A stretch of 46,312 bases of DNA, from positions 1 through 46,312 of the forward strand of contig DATJJW010000269.1 in the NCBI GenBank assembly GCA_035491935.1, given 5' to 3'. A program made the position numbers and the translations under genes. Below are positions 1 through 8,045 of this stretch, piece by piece. How positions within the stretch are numbered: position 1 is the first letter of the stretch; each line of letters opens with the position of its first letter. The notes below the pieces were generated by a model that saw only the letters and a list, made by a program, of their open reading frames with translations, did not search any database and was not told where the DNA came from. This stretch comes from DATJJW01 sp035491935. GTDB taxonomy: Bacteria; Pseudomonadota; Alphaproteobacteria; ATCC43930; CGMCC-115725.

Positions 1-2
1 CG

Positions 3-719
3 GCGCGAGAGGGCCGGGCCCAGGGCCACGAACTGACCGCGCGCCAGATCGCGGAACATCTCCGCCTGGCGCCGCCGCCGGCGCCGGAGATGTCCCGGCC
101 CGCCCCGCGCCGGCCGGCGGCCCAGCCCCTGCCCGACATCCTGACCCAGCTGGCGCAGTCCCTGCCCATGGGACCGGCCGCCGCATCGCAAGCGCCGCCG
201 GTCGACCAGGCCGAACGCAAGCGCCAGCTCGACCTGGTCATGCGCCAGGTACTGGCCGAGCCGGATGCCGCCTTCCGGCCGATCAGCGTGCTCTATCAGG
301 ATTTCCTCGTCCGCTGCCGCATCATGGCGGTGCCGGGCAAACCCGCCGACCTGGCTCAGTTCCGTCGCCTGCTCGCCACCGCGCGGGCCGGCATCGACAC
401 GGCCAGCGCCGAGGATGATCCCGATTGGAGCGAGATCATGGACCGCGCCCATGGCCTGCCGGAGGATGTCCAGGGCGTGTTCCTGCTGCTCGCCCGCGCC
501 GCCCTCGACCGCACGCCTTGCCCGTCCGACAATACCATCGCGCGTGCCTATGGCAGCCGCTCCTTGGGCCGCGCCCGCCGGCTGCTCACCTATCTGGAGG
601 AGCAGGGCTCGATCGTCTGCCGCCAGGACCTGACCGGCCAGCGCATCGTGGCATTGCCCGCACTGGGCCACGAGACCGCTCCGGGCGATCCGAACGCGCC
701 GGAAGCAGTCTATGCATGA
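3..719 (+). CDS. Hypothetical protein, 5' end outside the window
   Basis: The reading frame is open from the first bases of the window through to TGA at 717-719, so the gene probably starts upstream. The first in-frame ATG, at 90, lies in a proline/alanine-rich linker with no Shine-Dalgarno sequence and is unlikely to be the true start. The visible part has a basic, helix-like start (ELTARQIAEHL), a Pro/Ala linker at about residues 25-60, and a helical middle. Its C-terminal third (TIARAYGSRSLGRARRLLTYLEEQG...) has the helix-turn-helix and wing pattern of a winged-helix DNA-binding fold. I do not recognise the family. Codon use is normal for the window. A regulatory or replication-associated DNA-binding role is inference only. 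Confidence 0.7.
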   Translation, partial: AREGRAQGHELTARQIAEHLRLAPPPAPEMSRPAPRRPAAQPLPDILTQLAQSLPMGPAAASQAPPVDQAERKRQLDLVMRQVLAEPDAAFRPISVLYQDFLVRCRIMAVPGKPADLAQFRRLLATARAGIDTASAEDDPDWSEIMDRAHGLPEDVQGVFLLLARAALDRTPCPSDNTIARAYGSRSLGRARRLLTYLEEQGSIVCRQDLTGQRIVALPALGHETAPGDPNAPEAVYA

Positions 720-748
720 GGTGCCCTTGGTGTGAGGTGCCCTTGGGG
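717..748. repeat. 16-bp tandem duplication starting on a stop codon
   Basis: Two adjacent 16-bp units at 717-732 and 733-748 differ at one base. The first unit begins exactly with the TGA stop of the preceding gene, so the second copy carries another TGA just downstream. It is one of several short tandem duplications at gene ends in this window. Confidence 0.8.
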
Positions 749-975
749 CCGGTGTCTGCTTCGCGCCCGCCCCACAACCTCTGATTTCAATAAGACATGT
801 GACCCCTAGGTCTATATCGGGGATCTCGTCCAAGCGGGAACATTTCCGAAAAATCAGTGATTTTCGAACGAAAACGCCTCTTAAACCCTTGCGGATACAC
901 ACCCGACAGGCCACGTAGCGTCCACTGGATTGCCGTTCTACGAACCACCTTAGATTTTGCTAATTTGGAGGTACG

Positions 976-1995
976 ATGAATCGCGCACCACACGGCGTCA
1001 CGCCCGATCGCATCATGGATATCGGCATGGGCTTCTGGGCGTCGAAGACGTTGCTGAGCGCCGTGGAACTGGGCGTATTCACTCTCCTCGCAAAAGGCCC
1101 CGCCGATCTCGAAACCGCACGGACGGCTCTGGGTCTTCATCCCCGTGCGGCCCGCGACTTCCTCGACGCCCTGGTGGCTCTCAAGCTGCTCAAACGCGAG
1201 GACGGCATCTATTCGAATGCCGCAGAGACGGACCTCTTTCTGGATCGTGCCAAGCCGTCCTATCTCGGTGGCATACTGGAGATGGCCAATGACCGGCTCT
1301 ACGGTTTCTGGGGTTCGTTGACAGAGGCGCTGCAGAGCGGAAAAAACCAGAACGAAGCCAAGCATGGTGGAGATTTCTTCGCGATAGCCTATGCCGATCC
1401 CAAGCAGCTCCGTACCTTCCTCGCCGCCATGAGCGCTGTCAGTGCGAGCTCCGCGAAGGCGATCGCGGAGAAGTTTGCCTGGCGGGACTACCAGAGCTTT
1501 GTCGATGTCGGCGCGGCGCAGGGTAAAGTGTCGGCCACCCTTGCCGAGGCATATCCGCATCTTCGCGGTATCGGTTTCGATCTCCCGCAGGTGCGTCCCA
1601 TCTTCGAAGAATTCATCGCTCAGGAAAAACTGACGGAACGGGTGCGCTTTCAGGCAGGCGACTTCTTCCAGCAGCCTATCCCGAATGCCGATGTCGTCGT
1701 CATGGGGCATATTCTTCACGACTGGGACCTGGAGACCAAGCGAACCTTGGTCCGCAAGGCCTTCGATGCCCTCCCCTCCGGCGGCGCCCTCATCGTATAC
1801 GACTCCATCATCGATGATGATCGTCGGGCAAATGCCTTCGGTCTCCTCATGAGTCTCACCATGCTGGTCGAGACGCCGGGCGGATTTGACTACACCGGAT
1901 CCGAATGCCGCGCCTGGATGCTGGACGCCGGATTTCGAGAAGCCGACGTCGTGCCGCTTGTCGGTCCAGACTCGATGGTCGTTGCCAAGAAGTAG
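976..1995 (+). CDS. SAM-dependent O-methyltransferase (acetylserotonin-OMT-like)
   Basis: This is a 339-residue protein with the layout of class I small-molecule O-methyltransferases. An N-terminal winged-helix dimerisation domain spans about residues 10-100 (MGFWASKTLLSAVELGVF...). A Rossmann methyltransferase domain follows. The SAM-binding motif I is FVDVGAAQG, where VDVGGGxG is usual, and HILHDWDLE carries the His-Asp pair that acts as the catalytic base in plant and bacterial OMTs. Length and motif order fit the family. The likely reaction is methyl transfer to a phenolic or polyketide hydroxyl; the substrate cannot be read. The start is supported by GGAGG about 5 nt before ATG. The gene stands alone: the upstream gene is unrelated and a 267-bp gap with an aldolase-gene remnant follows. 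Confidence 0.9.
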   Translation: MNRAPHGVTPDRIMDIGMGFWASKTLLSAVELGVFTLLAKGPADLETARTALGLHPRAARDFLDALVALKLLKREDGIYSNAAETDLFLDRAKPSYLGGILEMANDRLYGFWGSLTEALQSGKNQNEAKHGGDFFAIAYADPKQLRTFLAAMSAVSASSAKAIAEKFAWRDYQSFVDVGAAQGKVSATLAEAYPHLRGIGFDLPQVRPIFEEFIAQEKLTERVRFQAGDFFQQPIPNADVVVMGHILHDWDLETKRTLVRKAFDALPSGGALIVYDSIIDDDRRANAFGLLMSLTMLVETPGGFDYTGSECRAWMLDAGFREADVVPLVGPDSMVVAKK

Positions 1996-2040
1996 CACCG
2001 CGTATCACATACAGCCGGCGCATCCAGAACACCGGACACG

Positions 2041-2079
2041 TGTGGATGATCGCGTGGCGATCCGGCAACGCTTCGTAGA
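2041..2079 (-). pseudogene. Remnant of a class II aldolase gene
   Basis: Read on the minus strand, this stretch encodes LYEALPDRHAIIHT. That nearly matches VYEARPDRHAIIHT from the intact class II aldolase about 1.35 kb away (DNA 3389-3427, also minus strand). I count 33 of 39 identical bases. The intact gene continues with the metal-binding HTHS, whereas the remnant reads HTCP and then leaves the family. No start, frame or flanking similarity remains. It looks like a decayed fragment of a second copy. Convergence over such a short stretch is possible but unlikely given the similarity at both DNA and protein level. Confidence 0.55.
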
Positions 2080-2262
2080 GGCGCTGAACAGGCTTAAGGT
2101 CCTCTCGATATCCTGGACTTCCGGAGCAAGATTCGGAACGCACGGCTCCGCATCCGATCCTATATTTGCCTGAGGATCACATTGGCGGGGCGACGATTGC
2201 AGTGCTTGCCATCGATTGCCGAGCGGACCATGTCCGCAGCCATGATCGAAATTGAGGCTGAG

Positions 2263-2832
2263 ATGACGAACAGCTACACGATATTCGAGACGGTCGACGG
2301 ATTTTGCGCCATTGCGTGGAACGACGCCGGTATCACCGCCTTCCAACTGCCATCGAAGAAGCTGGCAGAAACCCGTCGGCGCATCCTGCACAAGGCGCCA
2401 GGTGCCGAACTCGACGAGCCGAATGCCAAGGTCGCCGATACGATCGCTGCGGCGCAGCGCTATTTCCAGGGAGAGCAGGTCGATTTTTCCGCCGTGCCGA
2501 TCGATTTCACGCATCAAAGCGCATTCTTCACCCGGATCTATGAAGCACTGCGCCAGGTCCATTACGGCCGGACCACGACCTACGGCGCCTTGGCAAAGCA
2601 AATCGGCGCCGGCCCGGAGGCGGCGCGTGATGTCGGCCAAGCCATGGCGACGAACCCGGTACCCCTGATCGTGCCATGCCACCGGGTCTTAGCTGCCGGC
2701 GGCAAGACCGGTGGCTTCTCTGCGCCCGGCGGCACGAAGTCAAAGCTGCGGATGCTCGAATTGGAGGGTGTCCATGTCGGGCCCCTGCCGCCCAACCCAT
2801 CGCCCGCCCCCCAGAAATCCTTCGATTTCTGA
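2263..2832 (+). CDS. ogt: Methylated-DNA--[protein]-cysteine S-methyltransferase
   Basis: This is a suicide DNA-repair protein that moves the alkyl group from O6-alkylguanine to its own cysteine. The active-site motif VPCHRV gives Cys139-His140-Arg141. The conserved TTTYGALA (Tyr107) and GGFSAPGG segments flank it in the expected order. At 189 residues it matches single-domain Ogt/AdaB proteins and has no Ada-type N-terminal metal domain. I chose ATG 2263 because GAGG lies 5 nt upstream and the family-like sequence (MTNSYTIFETVDG) begins there. In-frame ATG codons at 2230 and 2242, and a TTG at 2182, would add up to 27 residues. It is a monocistronic gene convergent with the aldolase gene; a palindromic repeat lies between them. 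Confidence 0.93.
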   Translation: MTNSYTIFETVDGFCAIAWNDAGITAFQLPSKKLAETRRRILHKAPGAELDEPNAKVADTIAAAQRYFQGEQVDFSAVPIDFTHQSAFFTRIYEALRQVHYGRTTTYGALAKQIGAGPEAARDVGQAMATNPVPLIVPCHRVLAAGGKTGGFSAPGGTKSKLRMLELEGVHVGPLPPNPSPAPQKSFDF

Positions 2833-2884
2833 AGCGACCGCCCTGCGATCAACCTCAAGGGTTGAACCATCTTTTCCGTCATCA

Positions 2885-2931
2885 CCGGGCTTGACCCCGG
2901 TGACCCACGAAGATGGCCGGGTCAAGCCCGG
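2885..2931. repeat. REP-like palindrome between convergent genes
   Basis: Perfect 13-bp arms, CCGGGCTTGACCC at 2885-2897 and GGGTCAAGCCCGG at 2919-2931, enclose a 21-nt loop. It is an intergenic palindrome of the kind common in alphaproteobacteria. It lies between the stop codons of the convergent ogt and aldolase genes, where it could act as a bidirectional terminator or mRNA-stabilising stem. Related elements occur near 27046 and 29381. Confidence 0.8.
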
Positions 2932-2954
2932 CCACGACGAGGGGGAAAGATGGT

Positions 2955-3743
2955 TCATATCAATGGTTCAATTATCTGGCGCCCATCCAGGCGCTCGACC
3001 TGCCGGCACCAGTAGTCGAAGGTGCCGCGCACGATCGACGGCTTGAGCAGATAGTCATGGGCCTCGGCCGCAAGATCCGCCGGCACCGGCTTCAGCTCGC
3101 CGAACGGGCGGGCACGCACCTGCATACGGGCGGCACGTTCCAGATAGGCGGCAAGATACGTCGCCTCCTCGACGCAGTTGCCGGTGGTGAGCTGGCCGTG
3201 ATGAGCGAGCAGGATCGAGCGCTTGCCGCCCAGCGCCTTGGCGATGATCACGCCTTCCTGGTCGGCGATCGGCACGCCCGGCCAATCCGCCAGGAAAGCG
3301 CAATCATTGTAGAAGGGCGTCGCATCCATCTGCGCCACCACCAGCGGCTGGCGTGCCGAGACCAGCGCCTGCACCCAGGGCGAATGCGTATGGATGATCG
3401 CATGGCGATCCGGCCGCGCCTCATAGACCCAGAGATGAAAGCGGCTGGCGGGATTGGCCATGCCGGTGCCGCTCACCGTATTGAGGTCGGCATCGACCTC
3501 GATGAAATCATCGGGCGTCGCCTCGTCGAAGCCCAAGCCGAAGCGCAGCGTCCAATAGCATTTGGGATTGGCCGAGCGGGCGCTGATCTGACCGGCCAAT
3601 CCCGCCTCCTGCCCGGTCATGGCCAGGATGCGGCAGGCATAGGCCAGGTTTTCCTTGAGCCCACGTTCCTCGAGATGCAGCTTCTCCTGCATCTCGCGGG
3701 TGGCACGGTCGTCGAAGTATTCCTTTGAACGAAGCTCGGACAT
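2955..3743 (-). CDS. Class II aldolase/adducin family protein
   Basis: This 262-residue protein belongs to the family that includes L-fuculose-1-phosphate and L-ribulose-5-phosphate aldolases and epimerases, and many uncharacterised decarboxylating or retro-aldol enzymes. The zinc-binding HxH is intact in AIIHTHSPW at about residues 138-146, and a further His pair is in LLAHHGQL. The usual acidic residue before the HxH helix is not obvious (ASRFHLWVYEARPD). The longer N-terminus, with a helical MQEKLHLEERGLKENLAYACR segment, fits the adducin-like subgroup. Its start is preceded by a GAGGGAGAA-like ribosome-binding site. It runs in the same direction as the adjacent LysR gene, 79 bp away, and may be controlled with it. 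The substrate is unknown. Confidence 0.88.
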   Translation of the reverse strand: MSELRSKEYFDDRATREMQEKLHLEERGLKENLAYACRILAMTGQEAGLAGQISARSANPKCYWTLRFGLGFDEATPDDFIEVDADLNTVSGTGMANPASRFHLWVYEARPDRHAIIHTHSPWVQALVSARQPLVVAQMDATPFYNDCAFLADWPGVPIADQEGVIIAKALGGKRSILLAHHGQLTTGNCVEEATYLAAYLERAARMQVRARPFGELKPVPADLAAEAHDYLLKPSIVRGTFDYWCRQVERLDGRQIIEPLI

Positions 3744-3822
3744 CGTGGTTCTCCCTCACTCTGCGATGGGGAGAGGATGGGCCGGTCGCCGCCCTCGAGC
3801 TATCGAGCGGAAATGATAGAAG

Positions 3823-4812
3823 CTATGAGTTCCGGGCCAGCTGGCCGGCGACGGATTGCGCGATCTCCAGCATGAGCCGGGTCAGCGCCGTAGGCGGCCG
3901 ATCGTGCCGCGTGATGGCGACGACACGGCGGGACAGATGCGGCCTGGCGATCTGGATACGCAGGAGCCCGTGGTTGCGCAGGATTTCGCTCGGTACGCGC
4001 TCCGGCAGGATGCAGTGCCCACGCGTCATCGAGACCAGTTGCAGCATGTTCTCGACCGTCTCGACCTCGGCCGCGACCTCGAACCCCAGGCCGCTGGTCT
4101 CCAGCATCCGGCGCAGGGCGAATTCCGGCGGGAAGACCACCAGGGGGATGGCGCGCGCCGTAAGATCGACCGAGGATTCCCCGGCCAATGACGATCCTTC
4201 ATGGACGATGAGGCTCATCGTCTCGTCGAACAGCGGCACGATATCGAGCGCATCGGTGGCAACGGCCACGTCATAGACGAAGCCGATATCGGCCTTGCCG
4301 CTCTCCACCATGTCGACGACGCCGGGCGAACTGCGGCCGAGCATCGACAGGTTCACGCGCGGCAGCTGCGTCATGTATTGCGCGAAGACCGGGCTGATGA
4401 AATAGGGCCCCAGCGTATGGATGGTCGCGACACGCAACGTGCCTTCCGTCACGCCTTCCTGTCGGCGGAGCTGGAAGACGGTGTCGTCGATGAGCGCATA
4501 GGCCGAGCGCGTCGCCTGTTCGAGCTTCTTGCCGGCATCGGTCAGCTGCACGCCGCGGCCGTGGCGCTCGAAAAGCGGATGGCTGAGATAGGCTTCGAGG
4601 CTGGCAAGCTGCCGGCTCAAGCCCGATTGCGTGAGGTCGAGTTCCTCGGCGGCACGGGACACCGAACCGCTACGGGCGATGACGAGGAACAGCCGAAGCC
4701 AGCGATCGATGTTGGTCAAATCCGACCTCTCCAAGTACTGCCGCTCATAGTACTGCCAGTCATATCTTTTATCATTTTCGCTCGATAGCTCGGCCTGGCC
4801 GGCCTCCGACAT
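3823..4812 (-). CDS. LysR-family transcriptional regulator
   Basis: This is a LysR activator/repressor. A winged helix-turn-helix (FLVIARSGSVSRAAEELDLTQSG) is followed by a linker helix and a periplasmic-binding-protein-like effector domain (TLRVATIHTLGPYF...). From ATG 4812 the protein has 329 residues, with a 31-residue polar extension before the usual LysR start. An in-frame TTG at 4719, preceded at good spacing by GGAGAGG, would give a family-length protein of 298 residues beginning (M)TNIDRWLRLF. It would also leave a more plausible 137-bp divergent promoter region with the SDR gene. I cannot decide between the two. The extension overlaps a 15-bp imperfect tandem repeat (4734-4763). Divergent layout suggests it regulates the SDR, the aldolase, or both. 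Confidence 0.9.
   Translation of the reverse strand: MSEAGQAELSSENDKRYDWQYYERQYLERSDLTNIDRWLRLFLVIARSGSVSRAAEELDLTQSGLSRQLASLEAYLSHPLFERHGRGVQLTDAGKKLEQATRSAYALIDDTVFQLRRQEGVTEGTLRVATIHTLGPYFISPVFAQYMTQLPRVNLSMLGRSSPGVVDMVESGKADIGFVYDVAVATDALDIVPLFDETMSLIVHEGSSLAGESSVDLTARAIPLVVFPPEFALRRMLETSGLGFEVAAEVETVENMLQLVSMTRGHCILPERVPSEILRNHGLLRIQIARPHLSRRVVAITRHDRPPTALTRLMLEIAQSVAGQLARNS
4734..4763. repeat. Imperfect 15-bp tandem repeat at a LysR start region
   Basis: Two adjacent 15-bp units, 4734-4748 and 4749-4763, both begin AGTACTGCC and match at 13 of 15 positions. They lie between the two possible starts of the LysR gene. If TTG 4719 is the true start, the repeat is in the regulator's 5' leader rather than coding sequence. 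Confidence 0.65.
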
Positions 4813-4856
4813 ACTCCTCCCATCGAACGTTAGACAGCGAAACCAAGGAGAGAGTC

Positions 4857-5627
4857 ATGAGCAAGAGCGTAGCCATCGTCACCGGCGCGAGCCAGGGCAT
4901 CGGACGTGCCGCAGCCGTCAGGCTGTCGCGGGATTTCTCGGGCCTCGTCCTGGTGGCACGCAGCCGCGAGAAACTGAACGAAACGGCCAAGATGGCGCAG
5001 GCCAACGGCGCCGAGACTTTGGTCCTCGACCTCGATCTCAGCCAGCGGGACGCGGCCGAGACCGTGGTCCGCGAGACGTTGGGCAAGTTCGGCCGGATCG
5101 ATGCGCTGCTCAACATCGCCGGGGCCGTGCCGCAGGTCGACATCCTGGAGATGACGGACGAGCAGTGGGATGGCGGCATGGCCCTCAAGCTGCACGGCGC
5201 CCGCCGCCTGACGATCCAGGCCTGGCCGGCGCTGAAGGAGACGAAGGGCTCGGTGGTGATGACCTCCGGCAATTCGGCGCTGTTCCCGAAGGCCGGATAT
5301 GCCGCCGTCGGCACGATCAACGCTGCGATCGTGGCGCTGGCCAAGGCCTTCGCCGACAAGGGTTTGAAGGACGGCGTCCAGGTGAACAGCGTGCTGCCGG
5401 GCCCGGTCATGACCGGCCGGCGCGAATCCTATCTCAGGCATTGGGCACCGCTGCATGACGTCTCGGTCGAGGAAGCCAAGGAGAAGTTCCTGGAGGAAAC
5501 CGGCATCAGCCGCTACGGGGAACCTGAGGAGATCGCCGATCTGATGGCGTATCTGGTCTCGCCCTCGGCGCATTGGATGACCGGCTCGGCCATCCGGATG
5601 GATGGCGGCGAGGTGCCGTCCGTCTGA
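4857..5627 (+). CDS. SDR-family oxidoreductase with atypical active site
   Basis: This 256-residue protein has a clear short-chain dehydrogenase/reductase fold: the TGASQGIG nucleotide-binding motif at residues 9-16, LNIAG in place of NNAG at 85-89, an acceptable catalytic Ser (VVMTSGNS, 133-140), and the C-terminal sequence GSAIRMDGG. The catalytic YxxxK is degenerate. Tyr148 is present, but the lysine position is Gly152 (YAAVG; the glycine codon is 5310-5312). Arg35 after strand 2 suggests NADP(H). Loss of the lysine would normally abolish or greatly slow hydride transfer, so this may be a non-catalytic or altered-mechanism member. It starts 44 bp from the divergent LysR gene, with AAGGAGAGAG before its ATG. 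Confidence 0.85.
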   Translation: MSKSVAIVTGASQGIGRAAAVRLSRDFSGLVLVARSREKLNETAKMAQANGAETLVLDLDLSQRDAAETVVRETLGKFGRIDALLNIAGAVPQVDILEMTDEQWDGGMALKLHGARRLTIQAWPALKETKGSVVMTSGNSALFPKAGYAAVGTINAAIVALAKAFADKGLKDGVQVNSVLPGPVMTGRRESYLRHWAPLHDVSVEEAKEKFLEETGISRYGEPEEIADLMAYLVSPSAHWMTGSAIRMDGGEVPSV

Positions 5628-5640
5628 CCCAGGAGTGACG

Positions 5641-5660
5641 GAGGGGCGCTCGCGCCCCTC
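5641..5660 (+). terminator. Hairpin after the SDR gene
   Basis: Arms GAGGGGCG and CGCCCCTC close on a CTCG tetraloop 13 bases after the SDR stop. The stem is strong, but no T-run follows, so it may be a transcript-end or processing hairpin rather than a classical intrinsic terminator. Confidence 0.5.
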
Positions 5661-5730
5661 GTCGACAAACCGCCGTCGCTGTGACACGCTTGTTCCTCCT
5701 CTAGAACAAGAAGAACAAGGGAACGCAAAG

Positions 5731-7071
5731 ATGATCTGGGCGCGGGTCCTGCGGGCGGCCTTCGTGGCGGCCACCATATCGATGTTCGCTCAAATGCCGG
5801 CGCTGGCGCAGAGCAATCCGACCTATATCAAGCTGGGCCTGGCCAAGGGCGTGCTCTACAAGCCCGATGGCGGGCCCGCGCCACATGTCGGCGTGCTGGT
5901 CATCCACCGCACGACCAACTTCCTGTCGCATCCGGCCTGCACCGAGCTGTCCAAGCGCGGTTTCATGGTGCTGTGCATGAACTCGCGCTACGACAACAAC
6001 GAGACGCTGCTGCGCTTCGAGACCGTGGCGCTCGACGTCAAGGCCGGCATCGAATTTCTCAAGAGCCAGCCTGGCATCGGCAAGATCGTGCTGTTCGGCC
6101 ATAGCGGCGGCGCCGGTACGGTGACCTTCTACCAGGCGGTGGCCGAGAACGGCGTCGCCTATTGCCAGGCGCCGGACCGGCTGACCAAATGCGGCGACGA
6201 TCTCGCTGGACTGCCCAAGGCCGACGGCATCGTGCTGGCCGATGGCCATCCGGGCGAACCGGTGCAGATCCTGCGCGGCCTCAATCCCTCCTACGTCTAT
6301 GACCCGAAGACCGGCAAGACGAAGGTGATCCAGGCGCTCGACCCGTTCGATCCCAGGAACGGCTTCAACCCGAACGGCGTCTCGCATTATTCCGAGGCGT
6401 TCCAGAAGCGCTATTTCGCCGCCCAGTCGAAGGAGATGAATGCGCTGATTGCCCAAGCCCAGGCGGGTCTCAAGCGCGGCAAGGATGGCGGGCTGTTCGA
6501 GGATGACGGCATGATGGTCATCCGCGGCGCCGGCAACCCCAAGGGCAGCGACAGCGGCCGCGCCTACCTCTTCGTCATGGACCCGGACATCGCGAAGATC
6601 GGCACCGGCACGAAGCCGGAAAAGCTATTGAGGAACGACGGTAGCATCGTCACGCAGATCGTCAAAAGCGTGAAGGCGCCGATGCCGGGCATGGCCAAGG
6701 ACAACCGCACCTTCGATGCCGGCACGCGCCTCTATACCTGGCGCTCCTTCCTCAGCTCCGATGCCATGCGATCGACCAATTCGATCGACGGCATCGATTT
6801 CTGCAGCTCGAACAATTCCGCGACCTGCGCGCTCAGGTCGATCGGCGCGCCGTTGCTGATCGCCACCATGGGCGCCCATGACTTCGTACGCGACAACGAG
6901 GTGATGTATGATGGCGCCAAGAGTAAGGACAAGGACCTGATCGTCATCGAGGGCGCCATCCACGACTTCCTGCCGTGCAAGCCCTGCGAGAAGACGCCCG
7001 GGCAATATTCGAACGTCCGCAAGAACCTGTTCGACTATGTCGCAGCCTGGCTCAACAAACGCTATTCCTGA
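5731..7071 (+). CDS. Exported alpha/beta hydrolase
   Basis: This 446-residue protein begins with a clear signal peptide (ARVLRAAFVAATISMFAQM, cleavage likely after ALA near residue 26), placing it in the periplasm or outside the cell. The alpha/beta-hydrolase nucleophile elbow is GHSGG (Ser125). A late histidine in AIHDFLPC is the probable catalytic base, and a tryptophan/serine-rich region carries several cysteines (CSSNNSATC, CKPC) that could form disulfides in the periplasm. ATG 5731 is chosen because it opens the signal peptide; an upstream in-frame start at 5602 would overlap the preceding gene and spoil it. The substrate is unknown; esters or amides are possible. It is convergent with livM. 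Confidence 0.85.
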   Translation: MIWARVLRAAFVAATISMFAQMPALAQSNPTYIKLGLAKGVLYKPDGGPAPHVGVLVIHRTTNFLSHPACTELSKRGFMVLCMNSRYDNNETLLRFETVALDVKAGIEFLKSQPGIGKIVLFGHSGGAGTVTFYQAVAENGVAYCQAPDRLTKCGDDLAGLPKADGIVLADGHPGEPVQILRGLNPSYVYDPKTGKTKVIQALDPFDPRNGFNPNGVSHYSEAFQKRYFAAQSKEMNALIAQAQAGLKRGKDGGLFEDDGMMVIRGAGNPKGSDSGRAYLFVMDPDIAKIGTGTKPEKLLRNDGSIVTQIVKSVKAPMPGMAKDNRTFDAGTRLYTWRSFLSSDAMRSTNSIDGIDFCSSNNSATCALRSIGAPLLIATMGAHDFVRDNEVMYDGAKSKDKDLIVIEGAIHDFLPCKPCEKTPGQYSNVRKNLFDYVAAWLNKRYS

Positions 7072-7082
7072 CGAGCCCCGGC

Positions 7083-7118
7083 AGAGAAGGCATCACCGCG
7101 AGAGAAGGCATCACCGCG
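7083..7118. repeat. 18-bp tandem duplication at the livM stop codon
   Basis: Two perfect 18-bp copies, 7083-7100 and 7101-7118, lie end to end. The livM stop codon (7111-7113, minus strand) is inside the second copy, so the duplication copied the gene's last codons and stop. Confidence 0.85.
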
Positions 7119-8040
7119 CCCGGCCCAGGCGATGCGCGATCTCGCCGACGATGCCGCGCCGGAACAGGAGCACGCAGACGACGAAGACCGCGCCCTCGAT
7201 GATCGTGACCCAGGAACCGGCCGAAGCCAGGTAGTTCTCCAGGGTCACGATGATGACGGCGCCGACCAGCGGCCCGTAGACCGTGCCGATGCCGCCCAGC
7301 AGGGTCATCAGCACCACCTCGCCCGAGGATTGCCATTGCACGTCGGTGAGCGAGGCCAGTTGGAAGACCAGCGTCTTGGTAGCGCCGGCCAGCCCGGCGA
7401 AACCCGCGGAGAGCACGAAGGCCAGCAGCTTGTAGCGTTCGGTGCGGTAGCCCAGCGAGACCATGCGCGGCTCGTTCTCGCGGATCGCCTTCAGCACCTG
7501 GCCGAAGGGCGAGTGGATGATGCGCTGGATGGCGAGGAACCCGGCGAGCGTGATCGCCAGCACCACGTAGTAGAGGCGGTGGGAATCCGTGACGTCGAAC
7601 ACCCAGATGAACGGCCCGCGCGGGATGTTCTGCAGCCCGTCCTCGCCGCCGGTGAAGGGCAATTCGACGGCAAGGAAATAGACCAGCTGCGCGAAAGCCA
7701 GCGTGATCATGGCGAAATATATGCCCTGCCGGCGGATTGCCAGCGATCCCATCACCAGCCCCATCAGCGTCGCCGCCGCCGTGCCGGCCAGGATGCCGAG
7801 CGCCGGCGGCAGGCCCCAGGCCAGCATGGCATGGCCCGCGATATAGGCCGCCCCGCCGAAGAAGGCCGCATGGCCGAAGGAGAGCAGCCCGGTATAGCCC
7901 GTCAGCAGGTTGAAGGCGCAGGCGAACAGCGCGAAGCACAGCACCGCCATGGCGAATTCCGGATAAACCAGATAGGGCGCCGCCAGCGCCGCGGCCAGCA
8001 GGACGAGTCCGGTCCACGAGGATGCCGAAAGTTTTCCCAT
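7111..8040 (-). CDS. livM: Branched-chain amino acid-type ABC transporter permease LivM
   Basis: This 309-residue inner-membrane permease has about eight to ten hydrophobic helices. It carries the LivM-specific segments LLTGYTGLLSFGHAAFFG and QVLKAIRENEPRMVSLGY (the cytoplasmic loop that couples to the ATPases), and GGIGTVYGPLVGA near the C-terminus. I chose ATG 8040 (MGKLSASSW), 5 bp after the livH stop; longer readings run into livH. It forms the importer with LivH, LivG, LivF and the binding protein in the same minus-strand cluster. The LivHMGFJ family also takes up urea, amides and aromatic acids, so the substrate need not be an amino acid. Confidence 0.93.
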   Translation of the reverse strand: MGKLSASSWTGLVLLAAALAAPYLVYPEFAMAVLCFALFACAFNLLTGYTGLLSFGHAAFFGGAAYIAGHAMLAWGLPPALGILAGTAAATLMGLVMGSLAIRRQGIYFAMITLAFAQLVYFLAVELPFTGGEDGLQNIPRGPFIWVFDVTDSHRLYYVVLAITLAGFLAIQRIIHSPFGQVLKAIRENEPRMVSLGYRTERYKLLAFVLSAGFAGLAGATKTLVFQLASLTDVQWQSSGEVVLMTLLGGIGTVYGPLVGAVIIVTLENYLASAGSWVTIIEGAVFVVCVLLFRRGIVGEIAHRLGRAR

Positions 8041-8045
8041 GGTGT

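Noticed and set aside
7052..8017. A 321-codon minus-strand frame over livM
   Set aside because: It is out of frame with the clear LivM membrane protein, and its Arg/Gly/Ala-rich sequence lacks hydrophobic helices.
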